NCBI RefSeq assembly: GCF_014467285.1 | Contig: NZ_NKHR01000008.1 | Location: 1-64,000 of the forward strand | Direction of reading: 5' to 3' | From: Xenorhabdus sp014467285 | GTDB lineage: Bacteria; Pseudomonadota; Gammaproteobacteria; Enterobacterales; Enterobacteriaceae | Length of the DNA stretch: 64,000 nt | Part shown: positions 1-8,599 of the stretch, piece after piece | How positions within the stretch are numbered: the stretch's first letter is position 1 | Layout: the number at the start of each line of letters is the position of its first letter | Translations under genes and position numbers: made by a program | Notes under the pieces: model-generated | Database searches by the model: none | What the model was told of the DNA's origin: nothing | Seen by the model: only the letters and a program-made list of their open reading frames with translations

Positions 1-127
1 TTGCTCAGTGTTTGTAGAAAACATCATACGTTACCTCAACGTGGTATTTCTTGTTGAGATCAGCCAGGCAGAAAAAGGTTCAAAAATATCCCTCGATTCA
101 ATCGAGGGATTTGTGTAGAAGAGACAG
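1..127. mobile_element. Right or left end of an IS4-family (IS50-like) insertion sequence
   Basis: Bases 109-127 read, on the minus strand, CTGTCTCTTCTACACAAAT. This matches the IS50/Tn5 outer end (CTGACTCTTATACACAAGT) at 16 of 19 positions. In IS50 the transposase stop codon lies inside the terminal repeat; here an open frame from base 2 also stops (TAG, 116-118) inside the repeat. The peptide it encodes does not clearly resemble the Tn5 transposase C-terminus, so the coding part may be decayed or from another subgroup. A near-perfect 23-base palindrome (88-110) abuts the end. Most of the element lies outside the window. Confidence 0.5.
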
Positions 128-267
128 CTGCTAGGCAGGGGGTTCCGTAGAGCTTTCAGCTATAAATCCGCTATAAAAACCCCTTTTGATTTGTTAAAAC
201 ACCTTGCGGTCTGGCAACTGCAAAAGTGAATCAAGAAATCGAAAGGGGGTCCCACAATGAGGGATGA

Positions 268-504
268 AAAGAGCTTAGCGCATATCTGAAGGGTAAAAGT
301 AGCCTGATGCTTTATGAGCAATTTGGTGATCTCAAATTCAAATATCGCCATCGAGAGTTTTGGTGTAGAGGGTATTACGTTGATACAGTGGGAAAAAATA
401 CAGTCAGGATACAGGAATATATAAGGCACCAACTGGAAGCGGATAAATTGGGAGAACAATTATCGATCCCATATCCAGGTAGCCCGTTTACGGGCCGTAA
501 GTAA
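268..504 (+). pseudogene. 3' fragment of an IS200/IS605-family Y1 transposase (tnpA)
   Basis: The frame ending at 504 encodes a peptide with YLKGKSSLM, a KFKYRHREFW stretch, RGYYVDTVGKN and IQEYIRHQ. These are hallmarks of the C-terminal half of IS200 transposases, including the nucleophilic tyrosine in the last helix (EYIRHQ). The N-terminal half with the HUH motif is missing: the frame is interrupted by a stop at 265-267 and upstream bases no longer resemble tnpA. The remnant cannot transpose by itself. It sits directly beside the IS50-like end, so this edge is an insertion hotspot or junkyard. Intact family members are about 140-150 residues; about 78 codons remain. Confidence 0.75.
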
Positions 505-585
505 TCAATAGAATGCAAATGTCAGATTGCGATGCGCCTGTTAGGGCGCGGCTGGCAAGAGAGCCTTATAGGCGCATATGAAAAA

Positions 586-604
586 CCCCCGGCTATGCCG
601 GGGG
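586..604. repeat. Right-end hairpin of the IS200-like remnant
   Basis: CCCCCGGC-TAT-GCCGGGGG forms an 8-bp GC stem some 80 bases after the transposase fragment, preceded by GAGAGCCTTATAGG. IS200/IS605 elements carry such subterminal hairpins, which the transposase recognises and which can also stop transcription. Confidence 0.55.
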
Positions 605-1435
605 ATACTTATTATATGAATAGCATGATTAGTAACAAATTTTAGTTCTATTTTGTTGTTTTTTGGGCTTGGGCGTTGATTTTTTTGTGGCATGTAGCAG
701 GGCTTTGATGTTTTCTTATTAGTTTCAGATAATTTTAGTTTTTTGTTTTTAATAAGTATGTTGTAACTAAAACACCTGAGAAAGTTCAAAATCCGCTCTA
801 TACATAAATATTTATTCTGTTTCACATGTTATTTATTTGTTATATTAATAAAACATCCCTGCAGATCCCAAAAATAGCTCGCTAGATATTACTGTGGGGT
901 AAATTAACCTTTTCTGGTTGTTATTATCTTAATTCCACATAAGTAAAGAGAATAATCCCATCTTATGTAAAAGATTAAGATTAAAAACCAAGCTTTCTGA
1001 GGTTGTTCACAAAAATATAATATTTAATTTAATTAAATAACAAACAAAAAATCGAAAACATTTATGTGTTTTTTCTCATTTTTGATTTTACAAAATATCA
1101 TCAATTAATAGTTAAATTTATAAAATAGAATAAAAGTTCATTCACGTTTGAAAAACACTCTACTTTGTGAATAACAATTCTATTAATCTCAACTTAACGG
1201 CACAAAAATTCCAAATTCTGAAATTAGTCAAGTTATTATTTTGAACTTTTCTAATTACTCGCTACTATATTCTTCACCTTATCTGTTGATAAGGAAATAT
1301 TAACTGTTATTTTTTGTTGTTTCTTAGGTGTAAATTTAAACAATTCATTTGCTGTATTAATGTACGGCATTAACGTTAACTCAATAATCTATTTTTCTGT
1401 CGTATCAATTCGGCAGAGGTGGGATGTATTAGAAA
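605..1435. other. AT-rich region upstream of the fimbrial operon, no gene recognised
   Basis: About 830 bases very rich in A and T with no convincing coding frame. It probably holds the fimbrial promoter and, by composition, H-NS type silencing sites (inference). Near its right end are the palindrome TTAACGTTAA (about 1369-1378) and an imperfect hairpin TCTGTCG/CGGCAGA (about 1396-1418) just before the pilin gene. No long inverted repeats of an invertible promoter and no recombinase gene were seen. Confidence 0.5.
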
Positions 1436-1966
1436 ATGAAAACCAAGTTAATTATTTCATCTTTATTTGTTTCATCTGTATTTATGTCTGCCGCGCACGC
1501 TGCTGATGGGCAAATCAGATTTACGGGAAAAATTACCGCAACAGCGTGTAAAGTTGACTCAAACTCACTTAATCAAACCGTAAATATGGGAACCATCAGC
1601 TCAAGTTCATTCGATAAGGTTGGTAGTACCTCCGCTCCTACTCGCTTTAGTATTAAATTAACGGATTGCCCAAAAGAGGTGGGCGGAGCACTGGTCAAAT
1701 TTGATGGTCAAACGCCTGTAAACAATCCAGGACTTTTAGCGTTAAGTAATGCTCGTGGAGAAAATTCAGCTACAGGTGTTGCAATTGCTCTTTATGAAAA
1801 TGACAGTAACACATTGATCCCACTGGCAGAAAACTCACGCACTCAGCCTTTTTCAGGCAAAAAATCTGAACAGTTGAATTTCGTTGCTAAATATATAGCA
1901 ACAAACCAGGTTGTGACTCCAGGCTCAGGTGATGCAGTAGCTAACTTCACTATCGTTTATAACTAA
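1436..1966 (+). CDS. Fimbrial major subunit (type 1-like pilin)
   Basis: A 176-residue secreted pilin. Residues 1-22 are a signal peptide ending in SAAHA. The mature part starts with the pattern GQIRFTGKITATACKV, typical of the donor strand and first conserved cysteine of the type 1 pilin fold; the second cysteine follows in LTDCP. It ends in FTIVYN, the usual penultimate-tyrosine beta-zipper motif that the chaperone recognises. It is the first gene of a pilin-chaperone-usher-adhesin operon and is likely the main shaft protein. The length is normal for the family. Which fimbrial type it belongs to (MR/P-like or other) cannot be told by eye. Confidence 0.9.
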   Translation: MKTKLIISSLFVSSVFMSAAHAADGQIRFTGKITATACKVDSNSLNQTVNMGTISSSSFDKVGSTSAPTRFSIKLTDCPKEVGGALVKFDGQTPVNNPGLLALSNARGENSATGVAIALYENDSNTLIPLAENSRTQPFSGKKSEQLNFVAKYIATNQVVTPGSGDAVANFTIVYN

Positions 1967-2089
1967 CGGAATTTATGGCAAGGAAGCCAAAACAATATAA
2001 AATTAATCTCAATGTTAAAAAATGATAATAGCCGACGGACTATTCATTTATTAATAAACTTAAAAATAATATTGTTTGGAGCGGCCATT

Positions 2090-2776
2090 TTGAAATTCTT
2101 TCGCATTTTAATGCTTATTTTTATCTACATCTTCAGCACCAATATCTCTCTTGCCGGCGTTGTCATTGGCGGTACACGTGTTGTTTATCTTAGTGACCAA
2201 AAAGAAGCGTCGATTTCCATTAATAATCCAGAAACTGATATTTCTTATCTCATCCAATCGTGGGTTCAGGACGAACATAATGAAACCAAAGTACCTTTTA
2301 TTATCACTCCCCCGCTTTTTAAATTAACGGCTGGGAATGAGAATATTTTACGGATTGTTAAAATCGGAAATAATTTACCAGATGACAGAGAATCTTTATT
2401 CTGGCTCAATATTAAATCTATTCCTGCTACAGCCAAAACAGAACAAAATCAATTGCAAATCACGGTAAAATCTCGGTTTAAACTTTTCTTCCGCCCTGCC
2501 AGCCTGGCAGACAATGCCAACGAGGCCTATAAGGCATTGAAGTTCAAAACCGATGGCCACAAACTTATTGCGGAAAATCCGACTCCCTACTATATCTCTT
2601 TTTCTGAGTTATATACCGGCAACGGTGCTAAAAATTATGAAATAAAATCTGCCGGTATGATCCCGCCTTTTGATCAAGTGAGCTGGGATGTTCCTATCCA
2701 AAACATCAATCAAGTGACTTGGAAAACGATTAATGATTTTGGTGGCATAATGCCAGAAGAAAAACGCGGGCTGTAA
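2090..2776 (+). CDS. Periplasmic fimbrial chaperone (PapD/FimC family)
   Basis: The product folds fimbrial subunits in the periplasm and delivers them to the usher. The PapD pattern is visible: GVVIGGTRVVYLSDQKEASISINN for the first strand and basic anchor region, and ESLFWLNIKSIP matching the NIP motif. The frame opens further upstream at ATG 2012. However, TTG 2090 is preceded at the right spacing by GGAGCGG (2078-2084) and gives a clean signal peptide (LKFFRILMLIFIYIF...SLA), so TTG is preferred; ATG 2111 is a third option. From 2090 the protein is 228 residues, normal for the family. It lies between pilin and usher genes and is surely co-transcribed with them. Confidence 0.85.
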   Translation: MKFFRILMLIFIYIFSTNISLAGVVIGGTRVVYLSDQKEASISINNPETDISYLIQSWVQDEHNETKVPFIITPPLFKLTAGNENILRIVKIGNNLPDDRESLFWLNIKSIPATAKTEQNQLQITVKSRFKLFFRPASLADNANEAYKALKFKTDGHKLIAENPTPYYISFSELYTGNGAKNYEIKSAGMIPPFDQVSWDVPIQNINQVTWKTINDFGGIMPEEKRGL

Positions 2777-2784
2777 TTAAAAAA

Positions 2785-2854
2785 TTATACAAACTATTAT
2801 ACAAACTATATACCCAATAGAATTCAAAGGATTATTTGAATGATGGAGGGTATA
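2785..2854 (+). repeat. Tandem 12-mer plus small palindromic element between chaperone and usher
   Basis: Two perfect copies of TTATACAAACTA (2785-2796, 2797-2808) run straight into a nested inverted repeat. The outer arms are TATACCC (2809-2815) and GGGTATA (2848-2854); the inner arms are ATTCAAA (2822-2828) and TTTGAAT (2835-2841). The ends look like a miniature copy of a TATACCC...GGGTATA palindromic repeat scattered through this window (see also 16738 and 45550). In the mRNA it would form a hairpin 20 bases before the usher start and could set usher expression relative to pilin and chaperone (inference). Confidence 0.55.
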
Positions 2855-2873
2855 GCAAAATTAGAACATTATC

Positions 2874-5441
2874 ATGGATAACTATCGTCATTATCTTCAA
2901 CAAAATATTTCTGATAATTGGGCGTTATTTATCAAGCTTAGCTTGCGTGGCCTATATAGTAAGATGCCTCTCTGTGCATTGTTAACTACATTTATTTGGG
3001 TGTATAACAATAAAGCTTATGCTGAAGAGTATTTCAACATTAATGCGCTGGAAACTCATTCAGGTTTTCCAGAGAATATTGATCTATCAATTTTTACTCA
3101 AGAAGATCAACAACCTCCCGGCTATTATTGGGTAGATATCTATCTTAATCGGGAAAAAGTGGATACCGGAAATATCGATTTTATTATTGTAAATAATAAG
3201 CTATCTCCCAAACTTAAAGTACAACAACTCAGAAAAATGGGAGTGAATATTGGGTCAGTTCCCAAATTGCTTAATTTGCCACAAGAAACGGAACTCACTG
3301 ATCTTGTTCAATATATTCCATCCGCTTCGACATCTTTTGATTTCAAACGCCAGCGACTGGATATCAGTATTCCTCAAGCTGCGTTGAATAGTCAGACGAA
3401 AGACTATGTGCCACCCCATTTGTGGGATCAGGGATTAACGTCCCTGTTGCTCAACTATAACTATAATGGATCCATGGTCTGGCAGGATAATCAACCCGGC
3501 TCAACAAAAAACCATTTTCTCAACCTCAGAATGGGCGCCAATTGGGAAGCATGGCGTTTGCGGAATTATTCCACTTACAGCAGTCAGAATAGAAAATGGC
3601 AAAATCTCAATACATACCTTCAGCGAGATATTCATGCACTAAAAAGCCAATTAATATTAGGTGACAGTTACACGCCCTCACCTATCTTTGATAGCTTCCA
3701 GTTTCGTGGAATACAATTGTCTTCCGATGACAATATGTTGCCCGATAGCTTAAAAGGATTTGCACCGACAATCAGGGGAATTGCCCAAAGCAATGCTCAA
3801 GTCACCATCAAGCAAAATGGTTACATTATCTATGAATCTTACGTTTCTCCCGGACCTTTTGTCATCAATGATCTCTATCCAACAACTTCAACGGGAGATA
3901 TGGAGATCATTGTCAAGGAAGCCAATGGGAAAGAACGTCGTTCTGTGCAAACTTTTTCTACTGTACCGCTTATGCTACGGGAAAATAGCCTGCGACATTC
4001 TTTGACCTTGGGAAAATATCAATCTAATTCCCATCGTGGAAAAGAACCTTACTTCATGCAGGGTACGGTAATTTATGGTATTTCCAACCGTATCACTGCC
4101 TATGGCGGAACCACAATTGCAAAAGATTATCAATCCATTGCCTTGGGTACAGGCTATAGTCTCTCTGATTGGGGTTCCTTTTCTTTTGATGCAACTTATG
4201 CCAAAACCAATTTAATATCGGGTTCCGGTTCTTATGGTCAATCTTATCGTTTCCAATATGCCAAAGATCTCTCTCGGACGGGAACTAACTTCACTCTCGC
4301 GGGTTATCGTTACTCGACACAAAATTTTTACGATTTTAAAGATGCGAATGAGTTAGATACTGCAATTAATGGAATAATCCACAATAGCACCAATAAACGC
4401 AATAAATTGCAGTTACATATTAATCAGTCTCTTGGTAATTGGGGAACCATCTATTTATCGGCTTTCCAACAGAATTACTGGCATCAAAAAGGTTACGAAA
4501 GGAATGTTAGTGCTGGTTATAACAAAAATTACAATTCAATCAATTATAGCTTGAATTATTCTCACAGTGCTTTCCCCGGCTCGGCTCATAATGAGCAAAT
4601 TGTCTCATTCAGCGTTCAGATTCCCCTTGATCGTTGGCTAAAGAATAGCTGGGTAAGCTATAACATGACCAGCAGCAAAAACAGTGATACATCTCATCAA
4701 CTCAGTTTAAATGGTACAGCTCTTGAAGATGACAAACTGATTTATAACATTCAGCAAAATTATACCAGCCACAATAAAGACGCTGGCGGAAATATCAGTG
4801 CAGAATATAAGGGATCCTATGGTCAAATCAACGCTGGTTACAATTACGACAAATACTCCAGTCAACTGAATTATGGTTTAAATGGAGGGATTGTTGTCCA
4901 TCCTTATGGCATCACCCTTTCCCAATCTTTGGGTGATACCTTGGTATTAGTGCGTGCCAATGGTGCTTCAGGCGTCAAAGTGCAAAACCATACCGGCATC
5001 AAGACTGACTGGAAAGGCTATGCCATTGTGCCTTATGTCAGTAACTATCGGAAAAACCGTATTGCACTGGATACTTATTCAATGGGTAACAATGTTGATA
5101 TTGATATCAATACGCAAACTATTATCCCAACTCAGGGTTCACTGACTCTGGCCAATTTCCAGACTCGCATTGGTTATCGCGTTTTGATGATACTTTCCCA
5201 TAAAGGTAAAGAGATCCCATTTGGTGCAACTGCAACGTTGGAAAAACAGCATGACATTGATGAATCCAACAGCGCAATTGTCAGCAATGATGGACAAGTT
5301 TATCTCAGTGGCATTCCTAAATCGGGTCGGATATGGGTTAAGTGGGGGCACAAAGAAATACAGGAGTGTCGTGTCAATTATCAACTCCCTGATGAAGATC
5401 CGGCTTCCGGATTGCATATGATTGAAGCCTCTTGCGAATAA
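2874..5441 (+). CDS. Outer-membrane fimbrial usher (FimD/PapC family)
   Basis: An 855-residue usher, the gated beta-barrel through which the fimbria is assembled and secreted. After an extended signal peptide (to about residue 50, NNKAYAEEYFN) come the N-terminal domain, then the barrel with the family signatures GFAPTIRGIAQSNAQVTIKQNG (plug/strand region, about residue 295) and FVINDLYPT. Two C-terminal domains carry the GAVVP-like stretch and conserved cysteines near the end (QECRV...EASCE). The length is typical. The stop TAG at 2862 excludes an upstream start; a shorter start near residue 31 (MPLCALLTT) would give a more usual signal peptide. It is the third gene of the fimbrial operon. 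Confidence 0.93.
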   Translation: MDNYRHYLQQNISDNWALFIKLSLRGLYSKMPLCALLTTFIWVYNNKAYAEEYFNINALETHSGFPENIDLSIFTQEDQQPPGYYWVDIYLNREKVDTGNIDFIIVNNKLSPKLKVQQLRKMGVNIGSVPKLLNLPQETELTDLVQYIPSASTSFDFKRQRLDISIPQAALNSQTKDYVPPHLWDQGLTSLLLNYNYNGSMVWQDNQPGSTKNHFLNLRMGANWEAWRLRNYSTYSSQNRKWQNLNTYLQRDIHALKSQLILGDSYTPSPIFDSFQFRGIQLSSDDNMLPDSLKGFAPTIRGIAQSNAQVTIKQNGYIIYESYVSPGPFVINDLYPTTSTGDMEIIVKEANGKERRSVQTFSTVPLMLRENSLRHSLTLGKYQSNSHRGKEPYFMQGTVIYGISNRITAYGGTTIAKDYQSIALGTGYSLSDWGSFSFDATYAKTNLISGSGSYGQSYRFQYAKDLSRTGTNFTLAGYRYSTQNFYDFKDANELDTAINGIIHNSTNKRNKLQLHINQSLGNWGTIYLSAFQQNYWHQKGYERNVSAGYNKNYNSINYSLNYSHSAFPGSAHNEQIVSFSVQIPLDRWLKNSWVSYNMTSSKNSDTSHQLSLNGTALEDDKLIYNIQQNYTSHNKDAGGNISAEYKGSYGQINAGYNYDKYSSQLNYGLNGGIVVHPYGITLSQSLGDTLVLVRANGASGVKVQNHTGIKTDWKGYAIVPYVSNYRKNRIALDTYSMGNNVDIDINTQTIIPTQGSLTLANFQTRIGYRVLMILSHKGKEIPFGATATLEKQHDIDESNSAIVSNDGQVYLSGIPKSGRIWVKWGHKEIQECRVNYQLPDEDPASGLHMIEASCE

Positions 5442-5493
5442 CAGTATAGACATATTTGTTTGATATATATTAATAAATAGTGGAAATCATTCT

Positions 5494-6492
5494 ATGGACA
5501 ACAGATTGAAATTATTATTGGCAAGTATATTTTTCATCGGCACGATGAGTAGTTTTGATAGTTTAGCGAATTATTATTGCCAGTATTCAGAGGGTTTCGT
5601 GCCCAGAACAACTCTGGTTTCTTTTGGTACAATTACAGTTCCTCGAAGCCATCCCATCGGGACAACTATCAAAGAAATACGTCTGGATCAAGTGGATGAA
5701 AAAGGTAATATTGCCCTCTGCAATACCCATACACCTACAACATGGGAAAAACCCGATCTTGCACCTGCAAGCTATAACTATGATGCCATTTATGAATCCG
5801 GTGTTCCGGGGGTTGGTATCCGTATTAACACATGGGCACCCGGTTATGGGATTGATTGGCTGCCCAGAACCGCAACCGATCCAGTCACTTGCCCTCCACC
5901 ATGGCAATTTCAATGGAAAAAACAATATTGTGGTAAATCATGGGGTTATATAACGGTACAATTGATCAAGATTGCGCCAACAACGGGGTCAGGTATTGTT
6001 AAGTCAGTAAAATTGACTCGTGCCAAATTAGGCCAAAACCTCCTTGTTCATACTTTCAATTTGTCGAATACGTATATCATGACCAAAGGTTGTTCTCTCA
6101 GCCAAAAGATGATCTTAGTCAATATGGGAGAGATTAAAAAAAGTGACTTCCGAGGCATTAACAGTACAGTAGGAATGCGGGATTTTGATATCACAATAGA
6201 TTGCGATGCTGATGTGGATGTCACATTGACACTGGATGGAAACCCTGCAAGCTGGAATAACAGAAATATCTGGGCGTTGGATCATGGTGACAACGTCACG
6301 GCAAAAGGAGTTGGTTTGCAGATATTATACCAAAACCACCTCGTATCAATGCGCCAGCCGGTTGTGTCTGGTTCCAGCCAGTCAGGAGGCAAAATAACAA
6401 TTCCACTGCATGCACGTTATATCCAGACAGAAGCGAAAATTACACCGGGCAAAGCGGATGCAACAGCGACAATTACGTTAACTTATCAATAA
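5494..6492 (+). CDS. Fimbrial tip adhesin (two-domain)
   Basis: A 332-residue protein with a signal peptide (about 1-25, ending SLA). An N-terminal receptor-binding domain (about 26-190) is rich in Trp, Tyr, Pro and six cysteines, and contains WAPGYGIDWLP and CPPPWQFQW. A C-terminal pilin domain (about 195-332) begins at KGCSLSQKMILVNMG and ends in ATITLTYQ. That layout, last gene of the operon, large size and a pilin domain without its own donor strand, is typical of tip adhesins such as FimH or MrpH. The binding domain has no obvious family by eye, so the receptor is unknown. With only one pilin and one adhesin, the fimbria is minimal. Confidence 0.8.
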   Translation: MDNRLKLLLASIFFIGTMSSFDSLANYYCQYSEGFVPRTTLVSFGTITVPRSHPIGTTIKEIRLDQVDEKGNIALCNTHTPTTWEKPDLAPASYNYDAIYESGVPGVGIRINTWAPGYGIDWLPRTATDPVTCPPPWQFQWKKQYCGKSWGYITVQLIKIAPTTGSGIVKSVKLTRAKLGQNLLVHTFNLSNTYIMTKGCSLSQKMILVNMGEIKKSDFRGINSTVGMRDFDITIDCDADVDVTLTLDGNPASWNNRNIWALDHGDNVTAKGVGLQILYQNHLVSMRQPVVSGSSQSGGKITIPLHARYIQTEAKITPGKADATATITLTYQ

Positions 6493-6547
6493 AAACAGCC
6501 CTGCATAACCGCAGGCTTCTTACTATGCCCAAGTAACGGGTACAAAA

Positions 6548-6569
6548 AATGGGGCAATTACGCCCCATT
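6548..6569 (-). terminator. Rho-independent terminator of ompW
   Basis: AATGGGGC-(6 nt)-GCCCCATT stem; on the minus strand it is followed by TTTTTTG. It lies about 55 bases after the ompW stop. A weaker CCTGC/GCAGG hairpin near 6500-6515 may end the fimbrial operon on the plus strand. Confidence 0.75.
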
Positions 6570-6623
6570 GGTTCTCTCTTATATCAAACACACGTAACTT
6601 ACTTCTTCTAAACACTCAGACAG

Positions 6624-7268
6624 TTAGAAACTGTATCCCACGCCGAACATGAAGACCCATGGATCAAGGCGAGTTTTATATTTGTACTGAGTATCACCGG
6701 ATTTGAATTTCACGTCAGTTTCGATATTCATCCACCAAAGTGAGGTATTCAGCATCCAGTTTTTATCCAGTTTATAATCCAAACCTACTTGGCCCGCGAC
6801 TCCCCAAGAATCTTTCAGATCCAAACTATTTAAATTAGCAGCCTGTACTGTGGAATTACCACTATTAAATTTTTCGCTAAAGAATGTGGTGTAGTTAACG
6901 CCAACCCCAACATAAGGACGCAATTTATCTTCTCTGGAACCAAAATAATATTGTGCCATTAGGGTTGGTGGTAAATGTTTGACTTCAGCGATTTCTCCAG
7001 CTTTAGGTAAACTTACTTTGTGCTGGAATGGTGTCGCTGCCAATAATTCAACACCAATGTTGTCGGTGATCATATAGCCAAAAGTTAAACCCATCTCAGT
7101 ATTATTATTGACACCAAAAGATCCCAATCCTAATACATTTTCAGATCCAGTATTTGGCCTTACTGTTGCTGTACCTGCACGGAACAGGAAGTCACCTGCT
7201 TCATGAGCAAAGGTAAATGACGGAGCTAGTGTAGTCGCAGCCAAGATGAGCGCAGAAATCTTTTTCAT
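6624..7268 (-). CDS. ompW: Outer membrane protein OmpW
   Basis: An eight-stranded outer-membrane beta-barrel that forms a narrow hydrophobic channel. The preferred start MKKISALILAAT gives a signal peptide cleaved before HEAGDF (214 residues, family size); an ATG 12 bases upstream is less likely. Family features include HEAGDFLFRAGTATVRPN at the mature N-terminus, YMITDNIGVELLAATPF, the conserved PPTLMAQYYFG segment and a C-terminal phenylalanine (FGVGYSF) for barrel insertion. The neighbour is yciC, in the same divergent arrangement as E. coli. An FNR-type site lies about 150 bases upstream, consistent with induction under low oxygen as known for ompW. Confidence 0.95.
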   Translation of the reverse strand: MKKISALILAATTLAPSFTFAHEAGDFLFRAGTATVRPNTGSENVLGLGSFGVNNNTEMGLTFGYMITDNIGVELLAATPFQHKVSLPKAGEIAEVKHLPPTLMAQYYFGSREDKLRPYVGVGVNYTTFFSEKFNSGNSTVQAANLNSLDLKDSWGVAGQVGLDYKLDKNWMLNTSLWWMNIETDVKFKSGDTQYKYKTRLDPWVFMFGVGYSF

Positions 7269-7415
7269 TATCCATCCCAATTATGTGGTTTTAAAACAGT
7301 CAGAAATATACCCGTTTGTTTACTATTATGATCTAAGACAGATCACATCTTTTAAAGATTTTTGGCAAAATAAGGTACTTACGATTTTATTATTTCACCT
7401 GTGAAGTATTTTAAA

Positions 7416-7429
7416 TTGATCCAAATCAA
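7416..7429 (-). promoter_or_regulatory. FNR-type binding site upstream of ompW
   Basis: TTGATCCAAATCAA is a perfect match to TTGAT-N4-ATCAA, the FNR consensus, in the ompW-yciC intergenic region. A second dyad, TGATCT/AGATCA (about 7329-7346), lies nearer ompW, but its spacing is wrong for CRP. The remaining region up to yciC is AT-rich with nothing else recognised. Confidence 0.7.
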
Positions 7430-7766
7430 AGTTAACTTACTATTAATTTTATTACTGTTTTTGGTTCATATTTCGATATCAATTTTTGGTTATCAATAAT
7501 AAATTACGAATAGAAATGTTCTGTTGAAAATACCTCATTTAATACCTCAGTTAATTAACATTTTTATAATATATCTGTCATTTTTATAAACCTTAGTAAT
7601 GATACCACCTGACACAAAATAGGTCTCTGATGCCCAATCAACCCCAAGTTGCAGAACAACGACAGGGAGGCAAATCTTAGGTATCCAATAATCCCTCTGG
7701 CAAGGTACAATTGAGCATGATTGTTGTTTTAATTTATTGTTGTTTTATTTGATAGGAGCCACTTTC

Positions 7767-8522
7767 ATGCCCATCACGGCAAATACCCTGTATCATGACA
7801 GCCTCAACTTTTTTAAGAACCAACTGTTGAATATTGTCATACTTTCTGTTTTAGCCGCGTTGGTAACAACACTGCTTGAGCATTTCCTGATGCCAAATGG
7901 TGAACAGCTCAAGTTATTGATCGAGCTACAAAATGCCTTAAAAGAAGGCGGCAATGCAGGCATCCGGGATTTTGTGGCGCAATTAACGACAGACGAACAA
8001 ACCATGTTTTTGCACACAGCATTCGGGATCCTATTTTGCAACATATTCGGCAATACTTTAATCACTGCCAGCGTGTTGGTGCTTATCCATGCCGTCTCTC
8101 ACGGCCAACAAACTAATGCTATTCATGCCAGCACATTATCGATAAAACTACTGCCTAAGATGTTTTTGCTGATGTTTATTTGTACCCTGTTGGTTCAAAT
8201 TGGTTACGCCTTAATGTTCCTGCCGGGAATACTATTTTCTATCACGTTCGCACTTGCACCTATTTTTCTATTTGAAAAAGGGAAAAGTGTTTTTTCTGCT
8301 ATGCAAGAAAGTTGGAAATTGGCATTCAACAACATGCGGTTGCTGATCCCTGCTATGTTGCTATGGTTTGCCGTAAAGCTGGTGCTGGAGCTTGTGTCAG
8401 TTAAAATACCCGGCATAGCCGTATCAATGCTGAATAATTTATTATCAGCCCTGTTACTAATTTATCTGTTCCGTTTGTATATGCTGGTTAAACCACAAAA
8501 TACAACCACAAACGGCATGTAA
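7767..8522 (+). CDS. yciC: YciC family inner-membrane protein (UPF0259)
   Basis: A 251-residue polytopic membrane protein with about six hydrophobic segments. The start MPITANTLYHDSLNFFKNQ matches the E. coli YciC start and has AGGAG a few bases ahead; an ATG 30 bases upstream is rejected. The family-typical ends LVQIGYALMFLPGILFSI and LLLIYLFRLYMLV are visible. The function is unknown. In E. coli it is followed by yciB and yciA on the same strand; here a transporter on the opposite strand is inserted after it. Confidence 0.9.
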   Translation: MPITANTLYHDSLNFFKNQLLNIVILSVLAALVTTLLEHFLMPNGEQLKLLIELQNALKEGGNAGIRDFVAQLTTDEQTMFLHTAFGILFCNIFGNTLITASVLVLIHAVSHGQQTNAIHASTLSIKLLPKMFLLMFICTLLVQIGYALMFLPGILFSITFALAPIFLFEKGKSVFSAMQESWKLAFNNMRLLIPAMLLWFAVKLVLELVSVKIPGIAVSMLNNLLSALLLIYLFRLYMLVKPQNTTTNGM

Positions 8523-8533
8523 TAAACATTCAT

Positions 8534-8580
8534 AGTTCACCTCGCATTTTATAGCGACAGTTTATGGTGCGAGGTGAACT
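8534..8580. terminator. Bidirectional terminator hairpin between yciC and dauA
   Basis: AGTTCACCTCGC and GCGAGGTGAACT form a perfect 12-bp stem around a 23-base loop, in the short gap between two convergent genes. Confidence 0.7.
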
Positions 8581-8599
8581 TTCATTCGGTAATCTGTGG

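Noticed and set aside
109..127. Resemblance to the Nextera/Tn5 mosaic end, i.e. sequencing adapter contamination
   Set aside because: Several mismatches to the mosaic end, continuation into IS200-like sequence and a stop codon in the repeat fit a natural IS50-like element better.
541..825. 94-residue minus-strand open frame
   Set aside because: Low-complexity Lys/Asn-rich translation of AT-rich DNA crossing the IS200 hairpin, with no ribosome site or homology recognised.
605..1435. Invertible fimbrial promoter as in Proteus MR/P
   Set aside because: No pair of long inverted repeats and no recombinase gene could be seen; only short dyads are present.
5139..5453. 104-residue minus-strand frame inside the usher gene
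   Set aside because: Antisense shadow of the usher coding sequence.
7328..7347. CRP site in the ompW promoter
   Set aside because: The dyad half-sites are separated by the wrong distance for CRP; only a half-site matches.
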